Counted from the first letter of the stretch, positions 23,461 to 36,486 are shown. The stretch: 64,000 nucleotides of DNA from Brachynemurus nebulosus (GCA_035578155.1 JAPWDM010000004.1:54501876-54565875); one strand, 5' to 3'. Made by a program: numbers and translations. The notes: generated from the sequence alone by a model not told the origin.

Positions 23461-23586
23461 TTTTTAGTCGAATTTTTCCTTGAAAAAATTAGGCTTATAC
23501 AGCCTATAAGATAAGAACGGCGAGAGGCGAGAGTAGGGGCGCTATTCGTTTTCGGACCCGTAGAACATGATTACGTAGAAAAAAAG

Positions 23587-23712
<126 letters not shown>

Positions 23713-23784
23713 GTACGAATGCTTTCGTACGAATTGTGTTGGCTTTTTTCCTGTTAACTGCTATCGGTATAAAATTGAAATTTA

Positions 23785-24819
23785 GGGGAGAGCGGAGCTA
23801 TACCGTAGAGCGAGGCTAAACCGTACACCCATTTTTCGTGTCTAGATTTCAAGCTAGACAAGTCCAATCGTTGTCGCAACCTAGCGCCTGATCGCGGAAA
23901 ATCACAGGATTGAGTTCGTTCCGCTGTGCGTATAAATGCCAATATGACGGTGAAAAAACTTGTTTTTATTAATTCGCTTATAATTTTGGGGCACTGCCAA
24001 ATAAGAGTTGGGTGTAGAACCTTTACTTATGAGCTAATAGCGATAAGATCATGAGAAACTACTTTTCTTAAGCTCTCTCTTGATCACTAGTGAAGACTAG
24101 TTAGGCGCGGAATTTGAGGTTAGGTTTTGAAACTCCCACAAGGTACAGGATGGGGCTAAACCGTACAGAAGTGTACGACTTAGCCCGAAATGGTTTAATA
24201 TGGCAATATTAATAAATTGTAGTTGATGCAGGAAATACCATAAACATTATAGTTTTAGAGCTGCCGAGTCTGCAGATAATTTTACTTGTGATTTTTGTTT
24301 AAATGTATATAAAATACTTTCGTTCTATAAACTTTCGTTCTATAATCATTTTTTTTGATAAAAGTTAACCTAACACTTTTTATACTTTTATAAGCTGAAC
24401 TAAATATACCGATAATACAAGTTACGTTATGATGTTTCTTAGTTGAGTCGACAATAAGTAATAAAATGTGTTTTCCACAATAATTTATTGCATTACTTTT
24501 ATTTACTTCTTTAACAAGATGATTTTTTTACAATAATTTATTGCATTACTCTTATTTACTTCCTTAACAAGATGATTTTTTTACTGTACGGTATAGTCCC
24601 TCCTACTGTATGGAATAGCCCCGACCCCCGGGGCTATTTCGTACAGAGACACTTTTTTTGTAATTTAATTTAAATATGTAAACAGTGGAATAATTCAAAT
24701 TTCTTTGTGTGAAATCAATAGCCAATGGTCCAAATTATATATTGCTAATTTTCTTATAATTTTATACTCGATATTAGCTGAACAATAACAGCTCTCCCTT
24801 AAGTGTACGGAATAGCCCC
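23785..24819. mobile_element. Nested element with repeated GGGGCTAWWCCGTAC motif
   Basis: Comparison with the R1 copy at 36,270-36,300 shows 1,035 bp inserted between GAAATTTA and GAGATTCAGCCC. The insert starts GGGGAGAGCGGAGCTATACC and ends TACGGAATAGCCCC. The motif GGGGCTAWWCCGTAC recurs in both orientations near 23,797, 23,815, 24,153, 24,594, 24,803 and in a hairpin at 24,608-24,644. No reading frame stands out. Confidence 0.7.
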
Positions 24820-25013
24820 GAGATTCAGCCCTTAAAAACTTAAAACCTTTTTTTAAAGCCCCGATCAACCGGACACTCATCATCAGTTTTGAAACAATCA
24901 AAATGGCAAATCGCTTGTGGACTTTCAATTACATTTCGCTTGTAGACATTCAATACCGAAGATGAAAGGAAAAATTCGACTTCCGTGATGGGGCTCCGCT
25001 GCTCACGGCATTT

Positions 25014-25374
25014 TTAGTAAGTACGGTATATTTCTTTGGATGAGTAGCACTGCCACAGAGTCCGTATGTTTTCTTTTTTCCGCAGTTTTTCTGGTGTGAT
25101 CTGATCTTAAAGTTGTTGATGAAGTTACTTGTTCAGATGTTGGTGTGGTTGCATTTACTGGATCTGACCCAATGCTATTAGCATTTTTGTTAGCGAGCAT
25201 GATACTAGGTACTCTCTAATGTAGAACACCCAGTGAACACTCTGTATGTACAACTAGATAATTTTTGTTTTCGTTTGCACTTTGTTAACAACAATTATTT
25301 ATTTTTGATAAATTAATTAATAATTATGTAATATCACTTATAATAACAATTAAATGATTAGCTCAGATGTTTAC
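25014..25374. other. Spacer, no gene recognised
   Basis: AT-rich sequence between R1 copy 1 and an R2 copy. The 65-codon frame on the minus strand (25,003-25,200) has no recognisable domain. Confidence 0.4.
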
Positions 25375-25423
25375 AGCATGGCTGACTTACACGAACTGAC
25401 CCGTTCGAAAGTTATCATGGCGA

Positions 25424-25444
25424 CACACACACACACACACACAC

Positions 25445-25504
<60 letters not shown>
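25424..25504. repeat. (CA)n followed by (TA)n microsatellite
   Basis: ACACAC... (25,424-25,444) passes into a TA tract (25,446-25,504). The TG/CA stretch next to the TA tract is a recurring feature of R2. Confidence 0.95.
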
Positions 25505-25507
<3 letters not shown>

Positions 25508-25993
25508 AGGCACCCCGCTTGGATGTATACATATGATTTACACGTTAATTGATAACATTGGATTCCCACAAGGAAAAAGTTACGTCACAAGAGTGCTTTG
25601 ATCAAACTAATAATACTAATTTAATATTATAACTACTGTTACTATTGCTTTAACAACAATAATGCAGTAAAATAAAGAAATTAATGTCGCAATTTTCAAG
25701 CAATTCACATTTTCGCATAACAAATGTTTGTGTCATTTTTTGTAAATTCAAAAGGCATATGTTTATTTTCTTGAAAATAAATATTAAAATAAAAAAAATA
25801 CCAACGAAAACATTCTGTTGAAGAAATAGTGCAAATAATTAGGTGGAAAAAAATTATTTTATAAAAGAAAATTACCAATAATATAAAAATGTTTATCCAA
25901 AGCACTCTTGTGACATAAATTTTTCTTTATGGGAATCCAATGTTATTAATTAACGAGTAAATCGTATGTATACATCCGAATGGGACACCCGGT
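25505..25993. mobile_element. MITE with about 95-bp inverted ends, inserted in a TA tract
   Basis: The left end ACCAGGCACCCCGCTTGGAT and the right end ATCCGAATGGGACACCCGGT are inverse. Both arms carry TAACATTGGATTCCCA and CAAGAGTGCTTTG. TA lies on both sides. A second, one-ended member lies at 43,088-43,210. A Tc1/mariner-type MITE is likely from the TA target. Confidence 0.85.
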
Positions 25994-26132
25994 ATATAAA
26001 TTTTAGTGAATATCATTTTCGTATTCGAGGGACCTCAAAACATATTTCTGTTATAGTCTCAGCCTCAGGTTGCGCTATTAGAACGGCTGTAATAGCTGAA
26101 TGTCCAGTTTTGGACTGGAAACTTTTTTACCG

Positions 26133-26266
26133 TCGACTCTGTGTCACTTGTCCATAAGAAAATAGTATTGCCCAGTATTTGAATTATTCAAACTTGATAA
26201 AAGAAATTGCCAGTGTTAAAGCGAAGAAAGTAAAAGTTCCCATAGTTGTGTTCTATGTGTGTGTTA
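26133..26266. other. Short spacer
   Basis: Between the R2 copy and the Helitron. Nothing recognised. Confidence 0.4.
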
Positions 26267-28363
26267 TCTATATACATAAAGGAGAAATACCACTGACCCA
26301 CTCATCACAAATTCTCCAAAACTACAATACCTACAAACTTTAAATTTGGCATGTAGGTGCCTATTGGGTCGTAAGCGCTCGCTAAGAGAGGGTTTTGCAA
26401 ACTTTTTTGTCTAACCGTCGAAATTTACGAAAAACCGTAAAATATCTTTTTTTATTACTGTAATACAGCAATCTGTGGCCAATTTATCAAAAAATTATAC
26501 AATTTTTAAATTGTTCCTAAGTGTTTGGAAAAAAATAATTTTTCTAATAAATATTTCTATAGATACCTACCACCTAAAATATTTTTACCTATGTCTACTA
26601 TGAAATTGTTTATTTACTGTACAAAATATAATTTTAAAAAAATTCAAATAAACGGTTTGATGAATTTTGACTAATGATACACAAACCCTTTTAAATCTCG
26701 AAATAAATAAACGTCAGTTTAAAATTGATCCCCAGGAGTCTGAAGCAATAAAAATTACGCAAAATTAAATGACCAACTGTACTCCACTCCTAAAAATCTA
26801 AATAAGTATGGTTGTAGACAGAAAAATCACAAACTGTTAAAATTAGGTACCTATATTTCTGAAAAAAGAATATAGCTATGCTGGAGTCGTTTGACGAGCA
26901 GAGCAACTTTCAAAAATTGGTTCACTGGTGGATACGTGATACCTTATGTTCTAATATAGACTTCTAAAGTAAACGGCTGGACTTTGGAAGGTAAACGGTT
27001 GGACTCTACCAGATTTTGCTTAAATAATATTGAGATCCTGAAAAATGAAAGCTCTCTAGAATGTATGGATCTTGGACCAAATTTTGCTCAAACATTACTG
27101 AGGTCTTGAAATAAACGAATGTGAAGTTGAAATGACCCCCAGGGGTGCTGGGGACCCAAAAATGGTCCAAAAAAGACCGCGAATCTTGACTAAATTTTAC
27201 TTAAACATTGATATTTTGAAAAAATTAAGTGAGATTAAAATTATTACCTAGATTTCTGGAGTAATACAAGACCCAATATATTAATGGCTGGATGAATTAA
27301 TGCAGGTTCAGAAATATTCGCTAAAACACTCGGACTTCAAAAAAGGTTCGAAATTCAAATGCTTCTAAAGTTATCAATATGGGTATCTACGGAAAGGTCT
27401 CAAGGCATTAAAATTAAATACAGTAGAAACTCGACAATTCATCATGGTCGGGGCCGAAGGGGTGATAAATTACAGAAATAGACGAATTATGGAATATGTC
27501 TGAAAGTGAATAATAAAAAAAATTAATTAAATATTTTTACTTATTTAAAGGAAGATATCCCTTTATTTTGAGTAATTCGTTGTTTAGTGGAATTTTTAAA
27601 ACTAGGTACGATACACTTTAATTTTTTTCTATTTAAATTTCAAAAGTAGAAAACCAACTACACTACGTACATTTTTTTTAGGTGCAACGAATTTTTATAG
27701 AATATGATGAGTTACAGAGTGACGAAACATCAAGTTTCCACTGTATACTATAAATATGAATATACCTATTTTAAGATCATTGGACGAGCGGAACGGAACA
27801 CTAGAAGAAACTGATTTTATAAAGAAATTTAGAATATCTAATTTAAATGTAAAGTGAGTTCAAAATTAGCCCCCAGCACTATCTAATAGGATTAAAATAA
27901 ACGGTTGGATTTTGACAATATTTTACGAAAATTAAATATGCTATAGAAATACGAATATATGGTTAATGTAGGGTTATTAGGCGAGAATTATGCTCAGAAT
28001 TTTAAAATATCAAATTTAAATAAACCTGGGGATCAGAATTGTCCGCGAAGGCCATCAAATAAGCCCCAAATTAATTGTGATATTAAAATTGTCCCTTACG
28101 GTCTTGGTGCCCCAAGCAAGGCCTAAAGTGGAAATACTCCTAAAACTACCTATTGATACGGGTATCTAAGTACATAAAGGTACGGAAATTAGCCATGCTA
28201 TTGAAATATGAAGATTGTTACTTTAGAGTCGTTTGACGAGCGTAGCCAGGCATTATAAATAATTAATGTACAGAATTTCCGAATATCTAATTTAAAATTG
28301 ATCTAATCATTTGACCGATAATTAAGATAATTTTACGTGGGTGAAACCACGGGCCACAGCTAG
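26267..28363 (+). mobile_element. Non-autonomous Helitron
   Basis: The element begins TCTATATACATAAAGG, a typical insect Helitron 5' terminus with leading TC. It ends CACGGGCCACAGCTAG, with CTAG as the 3' tetranucleotide. A stem CGTGG/CCACG (28,336-28,350, loop GTGAAA) stands about ten bases before the end. It lies between an A (26,266) and a T (28,364), as expected for Helitron insertion at AT. The 2.1 kb encode no Rep or helicase. A short segment containing TTTGACGAGCRxAGC recurs inside (near 26,889 and 28,233, weaker near 27,783), so internal duplication has occurred. Confidence 0.88.
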
Positions 28364-28847
28364 TCTGTTATAAAATACGTATTTTAAGTAAACCTTCTTA
28401 CCAGATAAAGATATTTAATTTTGAACTAGAATATAAATTTGACTTCTCTTCTACTATAAGGTAAGGTACTGATTATCTTAAAAGATCATTTAACATTGCT
28501 TCTCTAGATGTAGCTTATGGTGTAAGGGCGAAATCAGGAGACCTCCTACCACCTGGAAACTGATCTGAGTGAAGGCTGCTTCACTGGTCTACCGTAGACA
28601 CACAACCTCTACCCCATCACTTTTATTAACAAAGTAGTTAAATGTTAGTACATATTATTACTATAGGTACTATCAAACGATAAAATTTTCAGAAATAATA
28701 AATACTGTTACTTTACAACTAGTTTCAAGGAAAAAGTTTTTAGGACTTTGGAAGAATGAAATTCAGCTAAATTGCTGTCATAGCAAAACCTGGGCCAGAG
28801 ACTATAAAATAAATTGGTCTTAATATTACTAGTTTTATTTTAGGGAC
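28364..28847. other. AT-rich region, no gene recognised
   Basis: Includes a less AT-rich patch at 28,520-28,620 (GACCTCCTACCACCTGG) that matches nothing I know. Confidence 0.4.
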
Positions 28848-28965
28848 TGTCATTTTTGACTTCTAGGGACGTCAAAACAAATTTCTATCATAGTTCCGAG
28901 CTCAAGTTGCGTCATGACAGTGGTCATAATAACTGTATTTTCGATTAGAAAATTTTCTAAAAATA
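28848..28965 (-). mobile_element. R2 family, left-block fragment
   Basis: CTAGGGACGTCAAAACAAAT, then a stretch on to GTTGCGTCATGACAGTGG, is the inverted left block of R2 (compare 59,560-59,650). Confidence 0.65.
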
Positions 28966-30095
28966 ACAACGGCAGATACCGTTCCGTTTCGTCTAAAGCG
29001 TTAGAAATAAGAAATAATTCAAAAAAAGATATATCTACCGGATAGTGTCCTTTTAGTTGCAATAATCACAATATATAAATTTGGAGGGATTCTTCATTTT
29101 AAAAATATGGTTATATTGCTGACTGATTTTCTATAATATTCATTGTAAAATGCTACAGCAACAATTAGAAACCGCTCTTGTTATTTACAACTTTTGGAAC
29201 ATTTACCATTTGAACTTAGGCTTTATTAATCAAAAGCGTTTAATCACAAAAAAATTAATCCATTTTTATCTACATAATTATAAAGATAACAATGAATTGT
29301 AAATTGAACTTCTGAAAAAAAAGTTAAAAAAATCTAAGCACATTCATCATATCAATGATTTTCATCAGCTTTTTTTGTGTTGCCTTTCATTCGGTTTATT
29401 TACATTCGTTACGGCAAAATTTAAAAGTAATTATATTTACAAATAATCAAATTCAAATTTGCGACATTGATTTATCGTCGTTGGTGAAGTGCTTTTTTAT
29501 TAATTTAATATAAAAAAAGAAGTAATAAATATGTATATTGAGAAGGTACCGGGTATCGAAAAAGTTTAGTCGTAAATTGTTCCGTTGAGTACGTAATGAT
29601 CACTGGTCAGTAGGTAGGTATTTAAATTTCCTTCTTTGATTTCGACGTAAATAGAGAAGCGAAACTATGAAAATAATGCTTAGCAATCGAAAATTATTTT
29701 TACAACCCGAATTCCATAGTAATTTACCAATTTCGTGAAAGTGTATGTTCAGAATTAAGTTTTCGGTTGAAAAACGTACGAATTTTGTTTCTAGTTGTCT
29801 AGTTCGTTGAATATAACAAACTAATCGAAGGATGTGATATACGGCAAATATTTTCTATTTCAAAATGGTTTTTTCAAAATCTTTACTCATTTGTAATATA
29901 ACGGAAATTTAACTCATATAGGGTGTCAATTTGAAAATAAATCATTCCTCATATCGTTGAAACAGTAATCAGTAACTAAAATTTGTCAAAACCGTTTTTA
30001 GGAAATGAAGCATATTGACTCACATGGGAATTTTTTACAATCTCTAAGACTCAAGCCACGCTATTTTTTCCAATCGTAAGACCCAAGTTGTAGTA
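28966..30095. other. AT-rich region without recognised genes
   Basis: No coding region or complete element seen. Confidence 0.4.
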
Positions 30096-31377
30096 GGGGA
30101 GACAGGGGCTAGTATTAACGGGGGTAAGTATTAACAGGCCATTTTCCGCCAAACTACGGACGAAAAAATTAAGTACGTCCGGTTACTGTCATCAGTAGAT
30201 GACCACGGACACGTTGTAACCAATCAGTCTTCGGCCGGTTGCCGCAAAACAAAGTTGTGAGTAAGGCGTAGATTTTATTAGGTAAAAGAACATTTTTAAG
30301 TCGACGGTTTTTTGATTTGAAGCATGATTGTATACCTAAAAGAGACTAAATTTATTTCAAACGGTAGCATATTCCATCTGGTATTGTATTTTGTTTAAAT
30401 TTTACCGCATTATCAACGTATTCTTTTTAAAAATTTAAATTTGTAAAAAATTTACCTTCGGGGCAAGTATTAACAAAATGCATGGGGTAAGTATTAACAT
30501 GTTAACATTTACCTCGTTTAAATTTTATGCAACAAAGACTATGTTTTTAACTTCCCTATAAGGAGGTTATTGCATTCATCCCGATTTCAAAATCCAAATA
30601 TTGTCATTTTCATGCTTCGAGGTTACCAAAATTTTTTTCATGACATTACCAAATATGTTTGCATGTATGTGTGTGTACATATGTGAGTGTTAAATTTAAA
30701 TGGTTTTAATTTTTATATCTTTTCTACAGTGAAGCAGAGGAAGAGTTTTGCTTGATCTGAGTTATCATATATTTCAAGAATTATAATAATGTTAAATAAG
30801 ACGAAGACTAATTTTTTAATAAGTAAATATTTTTTAATATAGATGTTAAACGATTGTGGTTGTCTATCGAAGACGGAAAATTTACCAATTTTTGTTTCGT
30901 TATCAAGGTCAAAGTGACGTAATTTGCTACCTGAGAAGGACTGACTAACTATTGCCTCAGAAAAAATTAAAATAATGACTAACTTTAACTAATTAAGTAA
31001 AGATAAATCTAAAATAAGAATTTTCTATGTCAAATTAATTCCTTTCTAATAATAAACACGTTAAATGTGATACTTTGTTTTATTTCCTCTAAGTACATAT
31101 CTACAAAATATCATAATCATATTAAAACTCTAATGTTAATACTTACCCCAACGTTGTTAAAACTTGCCCCAAAAGTGGGGTAAGTATTAACAAACACATT
31201 TTTTAAGAAAATGGGTTTTTCCATAGAAAGTACAAGGGATATGTAAGTTTTTTTTATCAAAAATTATAGACAGATAGTTGATGCTTCATAACGTTTACAA
31301 AAAAAATCGCTAACTAGTTTCATTTCCGTTTAATATGTAAAAAAGTAAAATCTGTTAGTACATGCCCCTGTCTCCCT
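30096..31377. mobile_element. TIR element with repeated GGGGTAAGTATTAAC motif
   Basis: The ends are GGGGAGACAGGGGC at the left and GCCCCTGTCTCCCT at the right, with TA on both sides (30,094-30,095 and 31,378-31,379). The motif GGGGTAAGTATTAAC or GGGGCAAGTATTAAC recurs near 30,114, 30,461 and 30,484, and in both orientations at 31,134-31,192. No transposase frame. The TA target points to the Tc1/mariner group. Confidence 0.85.
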
Positions 31378-31379
31378 TA

Positions 31380-31916
31380 CATCATTGGAAAAGTTTTTAA
31401 AAATGCTGTTCATTAGTACCTACCAAATGTAATTTATCGATTATTACTTGAAGAATATGAAAAATAAGTTTTTTTTTTTTTAAATAATGGAAGTCATTTT
31501 GGGATCTGACTTAAATTAGTTTCCGTGATTTTTAAGTATAATTTACAATCGGTTGTGGTAATGTTCATCTATGCATTTTGACTTTATAATTTGTAAAAAT
31601 AAACTGATTTGAAAAATAGCACATAATTTGATAGTTAAAACTTGATTTAAAATTGATTTAAATATTACTTTTTATAGTTTTCCAAAACTAATCGAACAAT
31701 TAATAATATTCTGTACCTTTCGACTTAAAGATTGTAATTTCTTATGATTTTATTTGAAGTAGTGACTTGATTCTATATTTACTGTACTTTGAATAAGAGA
31801 AAATACATCTCAACTTACTGAAATTAGTTTTTCATATTCTTCAAATAATAGCAATCGATAAATTAACGTTATGTTTGGTATTGATGAATAGTATTTTTAA
31901 AGAGCTTCCAGTGATC
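31380..31916. mobile_element. MITE with about 90-bp inverted ends
   Basis: CATCATTGGAAAAG at the left is inverse to the right end around CTTCCAGTGATC. The arms share TTTATCGATT and TTGAAGAATATGAAAAA. TA flanks are at 31,378-31,379 and 31,917-31,918. Its left end abuts the previous element. Confidence 0.65.
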
Positions 31917-32825
31917 TACTTATAAGTGAGGTTTAACAAATTCAAAAAAAAAAAAAGATCAATTTGGGATTGCTAGAGCCTAAGCGATTGGCTGTAGAAT
32001 ATTCTCATGTTGGTCATACTGGTTTCCTCTTCATGTTCTAGAGACGAATTTGAAAAATTTAAATTATCTTTGACGGTTACAAAGATACGAGGTCTGGCTT
32101 GTTCTCAAATTTACAGCCTGTATAATAAATATATATATGAGCTAAACCGCAGTACATAATTAAATAGGTATTTAGGTTTCCGTAATGCAAAACTTAAGCT
32201 TTACTTTTATCACATATTGTTTATACAGGTACACGTAGACATATTATTCTTTCAATGTGACTTTAAATGTAGGTTGTTTTATATTATTTAAAACTGCCGT
32301 AAAAAAATTCTGTTCAGAACTGTTTAAAATGCACATAAATACATATAAATTATTAGAATACAAACGTGATCTTCAGATACTTTTTGTTCTTCATTTTCTT
32401 CGCCGTTTTTTGCCTGTAAAATATGGAAGTGATAGACAATTTAATAATTTTATTGGTGTAAGACAAAAATCAACCTTAAGCACATGTAAAGGTACTGGTA
32501 ATTCTGGGATGGTTCTAAGTCAGCTTTGATGAAAATTGGTTCAGCCGTTTCCAGAATATTTCAGGATTTTCAGGATAAAAATAAAATTAAGAATCTTAAA
32601 AACCCACTTGGAAGGTTGGTAATTGTGGGATGGCCCTTAAGCAGGTTTGGTGAAAATGGGTCCGAACGTTTCCAGGATATTCCAAGATGTTCATAATAAA
32701 GTGTAAAATATCAAAAATTTTAACAAACTACTTTGAAAGTTGATAATTGTGAAACAGTTATCAGCAACGTTTAAAAAAAATTGGTCGTTGTGAACCACGT
32801 GAACAATGTGAAAATAGTAACTCCA
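31917..32825. other. Region with diverged tandem units of about 125 bp, no gene
   Basis: From about 32,490 to 32,760 three diverged units share a core like TGGTAATTxTGGGATGG followed by GAAAATxGGTxC and TTTCCAGxATATT. The 90-codon frame at 32,257-32,529 has no recognisable domain. Confidence 0.45.
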
Positions 32826-32829
32826 AAAT

Positions 32830-33018
32830 GTTATAGATTAAAATTCCTGGAATTTTATATTCCAAATTGCATTATAATTTATAATAAGCTAATTTTCATT
32901 CATTGTGTGTGACATTCCTTGCCGTGTACTAAGTGTAATGTTATACAACGCGAATGAAAATTAGCTTATTCTAAATTATAATGAAAGTCGGATTATGGAA
33001 TTTTTGGAATTTCTGTAG
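32830..33018. mobile_element. Small palindromic MITE
   Basis: AATAAGCTAATTTTCATTC (left) and GAATGAAAATTAGCTTATT (right) are exact inverses. The pairing extends outwards, with mismatches, through ATTCCAAATTGCATTATAAT. No target duplication was read. Confidence 0.65.
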
Positions 33019-33328
33019 CTGTAGAATTCTAGAACATTTTAGAGCTTTCTTCTGTCGTGAGTTTTTAAAAGTTTTTTTGTATATTATTACACAGCGTACT
33101 CGAAAATAAGAAGAAAAGAAAATATAAACGGTGGTGACAGGCCATTTTATTCAAAAATAAAGAAATGTCTTGCGATACTTCCTTATGAGACCTAAGCTAG
33201 GAAGAAGTATACCGAATGTTTTAAAATTTTTGTCCAATTTTAATATCCGACTTTAGTTAACAAATTTTTCAAAATAACAACAGAATTGATACAGAATTGA
33301 ATATACAGCAAAGGATAATTGAAAACAT

Positions 33329-33561
33329 GAGTGGATGAAGGTGTTATGTAACATTTTTTATAATTTCACAATAGAAGCGTTTAAAAGTTTTTATTTATAT
33401 ATACTTCTTATGCAACAGCATGTGTTTATTATTGAATTTCTACAAAACTATTAAGCGTAATGAAACCAAATTGTAATATATGATACTTCAGCATAGGATA
33501 TTCCAAAATTTTGCAAAAAATGACTTTTTGCAAAAATGTTACATAACACCTTTATCCACTC
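33329..33561. mobile_element. MITE, 233 bp, GAGTGGAT ends
   Basis: GAGTGGATGAAGGTGTTATG and its inverse CATAACACCTTTATCCACTC bound the element. About 30 bp are inverse at each end (TGTTATGTAACATTTTT). Confidence 0.8.
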
Positions 33562-34775
33562 ATATCTTAAATTACATAGTTAAAAATAAATTGCAAAATT
33601 AAATTGTCAAAACATTTGGTCTACATTCAAAAAATTTTGTACCAACTTTGTATTATAACTTTGTATGTTTTTTCTTGCCTAAGCAAGAAAATTATAAAGA
33701 AGGGGAATAAATAGCGAATTAAATTATTTTGTGATATTCAAGAACCGTAGAAGAAAATAAATGTAAAAAGATGCCTAATTTATTTTTTTCTGATCATAAA
33801 AACTCCTTTGAATGGTTCAATTATTGGAAACATGTAGAAACATAGGCTGATAAAATTCATTTAAGAAAAACAAAATGAGTAGTTACTGACAAAGCAATTA
33901 CAGTAATCGTTATTTTTGGATTATTCCTTTTACTTCAACAAGTTTGTTCGTTAATGATCTGATACGTGTCTAATTAAAACGCTTTCAGTTTCTCTCTGTT
34001 TTTTTTTTTTTTTTTTTTTTTTGTTTTTTTTTTTCATGTAAATACTACTTAATATAAAATACAATTTTTTACTTGTTTTCAAATGCTGAATCGACTAAAA
34101 GAAAAAAAATGAGAAGTAATTAGAACATTCGTGATCAAGTTTTATTAAATATCGGGACTATCTGGCTCACCGGTTATTACTATAGTAGAGGTTTATTACT
34201 TTTTCGAATAAAAAGGTGTTATCTATATCTCATATTTGTTGTAAAAAAAAGCACTGCAAGTTCGCTCTAGAATGGTTAGGCGACAAATCTTTAGGTATAC
34301 ACGAATTTATTTTAAAAATATATAAACCTCTTTGGTAACAATAACTGAATAAGTTTCCGTAACATTTTTGTGGCTGAAAAGATTTGTCGCTGTAAAATTT
34401 AAAATTTTACAATTTTCAGACAAAATTTGATGCACATAAGTTGTTTTCGCAAAGTGAAATATTTTCGAAATATTTATATGCGTAAGACGATAAAATATTT
34501 GAATACTTCTAATCAGGTTTAGCGAGAACAATATAGGTAGTGAAACGTTCTAGTTACTTTAATATTTTTTAAAAACTTTTACGACTAATTTAAAAAGATT
34601 TATATTTTCAATTTTTAAAAATTTTTGTAAAAAATAAAAACACGAACACAAACTAAATGTGGACAATTTATTTAAAGAATAGAAAGTACACAATATGTAG
34701 GTTGTAATTTGTATTTGTAATATTTTATAAAATATACTTATAACGTTATAACTTTTGTTTTGATTAAGATCAATA
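33562..34775. other. AT-rich region, includes a poly(T) run
   Basis: No gene recognised. T-runs at 34,000-34,034. The minus-strand frame at 34,307-34,531 looks like chance. Confidence 0.4.
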
Positions 34776-34903
34776 CTTTTTAGTCGAATTTTCTCCGAAA
34801 AATTAGACTTATACAGTCTATACGATAAGAGCTGCGAGAGGCGAGACCAGGGGCGCTATCCGTTTTCGGACCCGTAGAACACGATTATGTAAAAAAAAAG
34901 ATG

Positions 34904-34976
<73 letters not shown>

Positions 34977-36486
34977 CCCGCAACCTTTTAATATGTGTAG
35001 AGCCCCCCTATGGAAGTTAAGAGATGAAATTTGGTAAGTGGGGCTTATTCCGATGCACAACAATACTATCAAAGTGGGGTCAAATTTTGGGCAAATTTTT
35101 TTTCGGACCCGACTTTTAAGGGGGTGGTGGGGGGCGGAAAAGCAATAAAACTTTTCCAAATCGGTTTTAAATAATGTTTCGGTCAATTATCTACAACATA
35201 TCCAAAATTCAGCTTCCTAGGATGATATGGGGGGAGTAGAGGGGGGAAAAACGATTTTCGCTGGATCTAACAGGCCCCCAGCCCCCCAGAATTAACGTAG
35301 AGGGTTGAAATTTGGTGTGTTGATAAAGTTCGTACCTAGGTTGTGCTTTTTGGAAGTTTTAATATTTTACCCCCACCCCCCTCATTTTTAAGCTACAATT
35401 TTATGCATTTTCGACGTTTTCGAAGTTTGTACCACTCGCACAGGTCACCCGAATAAACCTAGAGGGCTGAAATTTTGTATTTGGATTGAGTTAGTATCAA
35501 GGGGGTGCCTTTTGGGGGTCTCGACTTTTAACCCCTACCCCCACCATTTTTATACCCAAAAGAACATGATTTTTCTTGTTTTTTAACAGTTTCGTTCGGG
35601 TCAAAATCTCCCCAAATAAACCTAGAGGGCTGAAATTTGGTGTACAGGTTAAGCTAATAGCCAGACACTGTTTTTTGGAGGTTTCAACTTTTAACCCTTA
35701 CCCCCACGATTTTTACGCCAATATTTCCTTAATTTTTTTGCTTGTTTTCTAACACGTCTAGAGACTCCATAAGGAAACCTAGAGGGCTGAAATTTTGTAC
35801 GTGTATTCAGTTAGTATCCAGTTAGTACCTTGTAGGGAGTCCACATCACTTTTCCCCCCACTTCTCCCATTTTTACATCGGAATTGAATGCTATTGTTAA
35901 ATGTCTTTTAAAAGCATTATGTTTATTCTAAATACAAGTAGGCGAATAGTAATTTTAAAAAATTTAAAAAAAAGTGAACTTACTTTTATGACAAATGAAA
36001 TACGTACATATTAAGTAATTTAAAAATGTTATTAAAGTCACTGTTTATTTATAAATTAGGAATTTTGAATTTTTAGTATTTTAAAAAAAAAGAAATTTTG
36101 GATTTTTTTGGAAAGAAAAAATATCTTTATAAAGGCCTTCCAGTTTACTATTTAAGGTCCTTTTTTAATATTTAAAACTAAAACATAAAGGCAATTAGCG
36201 GATAAACATGGGCAGGAATGTCCTCGTACGAATTGTGTTGGCTTTTTTTCTGCTACCTGTTTTCGGCACAAAATTGAAATTTACTGAGATACAGCCCTTA
36301 AATACTTAAAACCTTTTTTTAAAGCCTCGATCAGCCGAACATTCATCACCAGTTTTTAAACCAACAAAATGACAATTCGGTTGTAGACTTTCAATCACAT
36401 TTCGCTTGTAGACATTCAATACCGAAGATGAAGGGGAAAATTCGACTACCGTGATGGGGCCCCGCTGCTCACGGCGTTTTTTTTTC
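34776..36486 (+). mobile_element. R1 family copy 2, longest
   Basis: It starts TTTTTAGTCGAATTTTCTCC, carries (TA)n at 34,912-34,973, and then a middle block absent from copy 1. That block contains several diverged units marked by CTAGAGGGCTGAAATTT (near 35,460, 35,626 and 35,780) alternating with C-rich strings such as CCCCCACCATTTTTA. The right block ends GGGGAAAATTCGACT, then the hairpin CCGTGA...TCACGG and a T-run. Left and right subterminal repeats are inverse at 14 of 15 positions. No protein-coding frame. Confidence 0.75.
34912..34973. repeat. (TA)n microsatellite in R1 copy 2
   Basis: TA tract between the left block (ends AAAAAGATGTCTGA) and the middle block (starts TTTTCCCGCAACC). 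Confidence 0.98.

Larger units (their letters stand above)
25375..26132 (-). mobile_element. R2 family copy split by a MITE in its TA tract
   Basis: Minus-strand R2. The right block remnant (25,375-25,425, containing AACTTTCGAACGG) is followed by (CA)n and (TA)n. After the MITE at 25,505-25,993, the left block resumes as ATAAATTTTAGTGAATATCA and continues with AGGGACCTCAAAACA to about 26,132. The order matches the full copy at 59,542-60,086 read backwards. Confidence 0.7.

Noticed and set aside
28520..28620. SINE or tRNA gene in a GC-richer patch
   Set aside because: No A/B box pair or tRNA fold could be made.
32257..32529. 90-codon open frame as a gene
   Set aside because: No recognisable domain, and its end overlaps a diverged tandem repeat.
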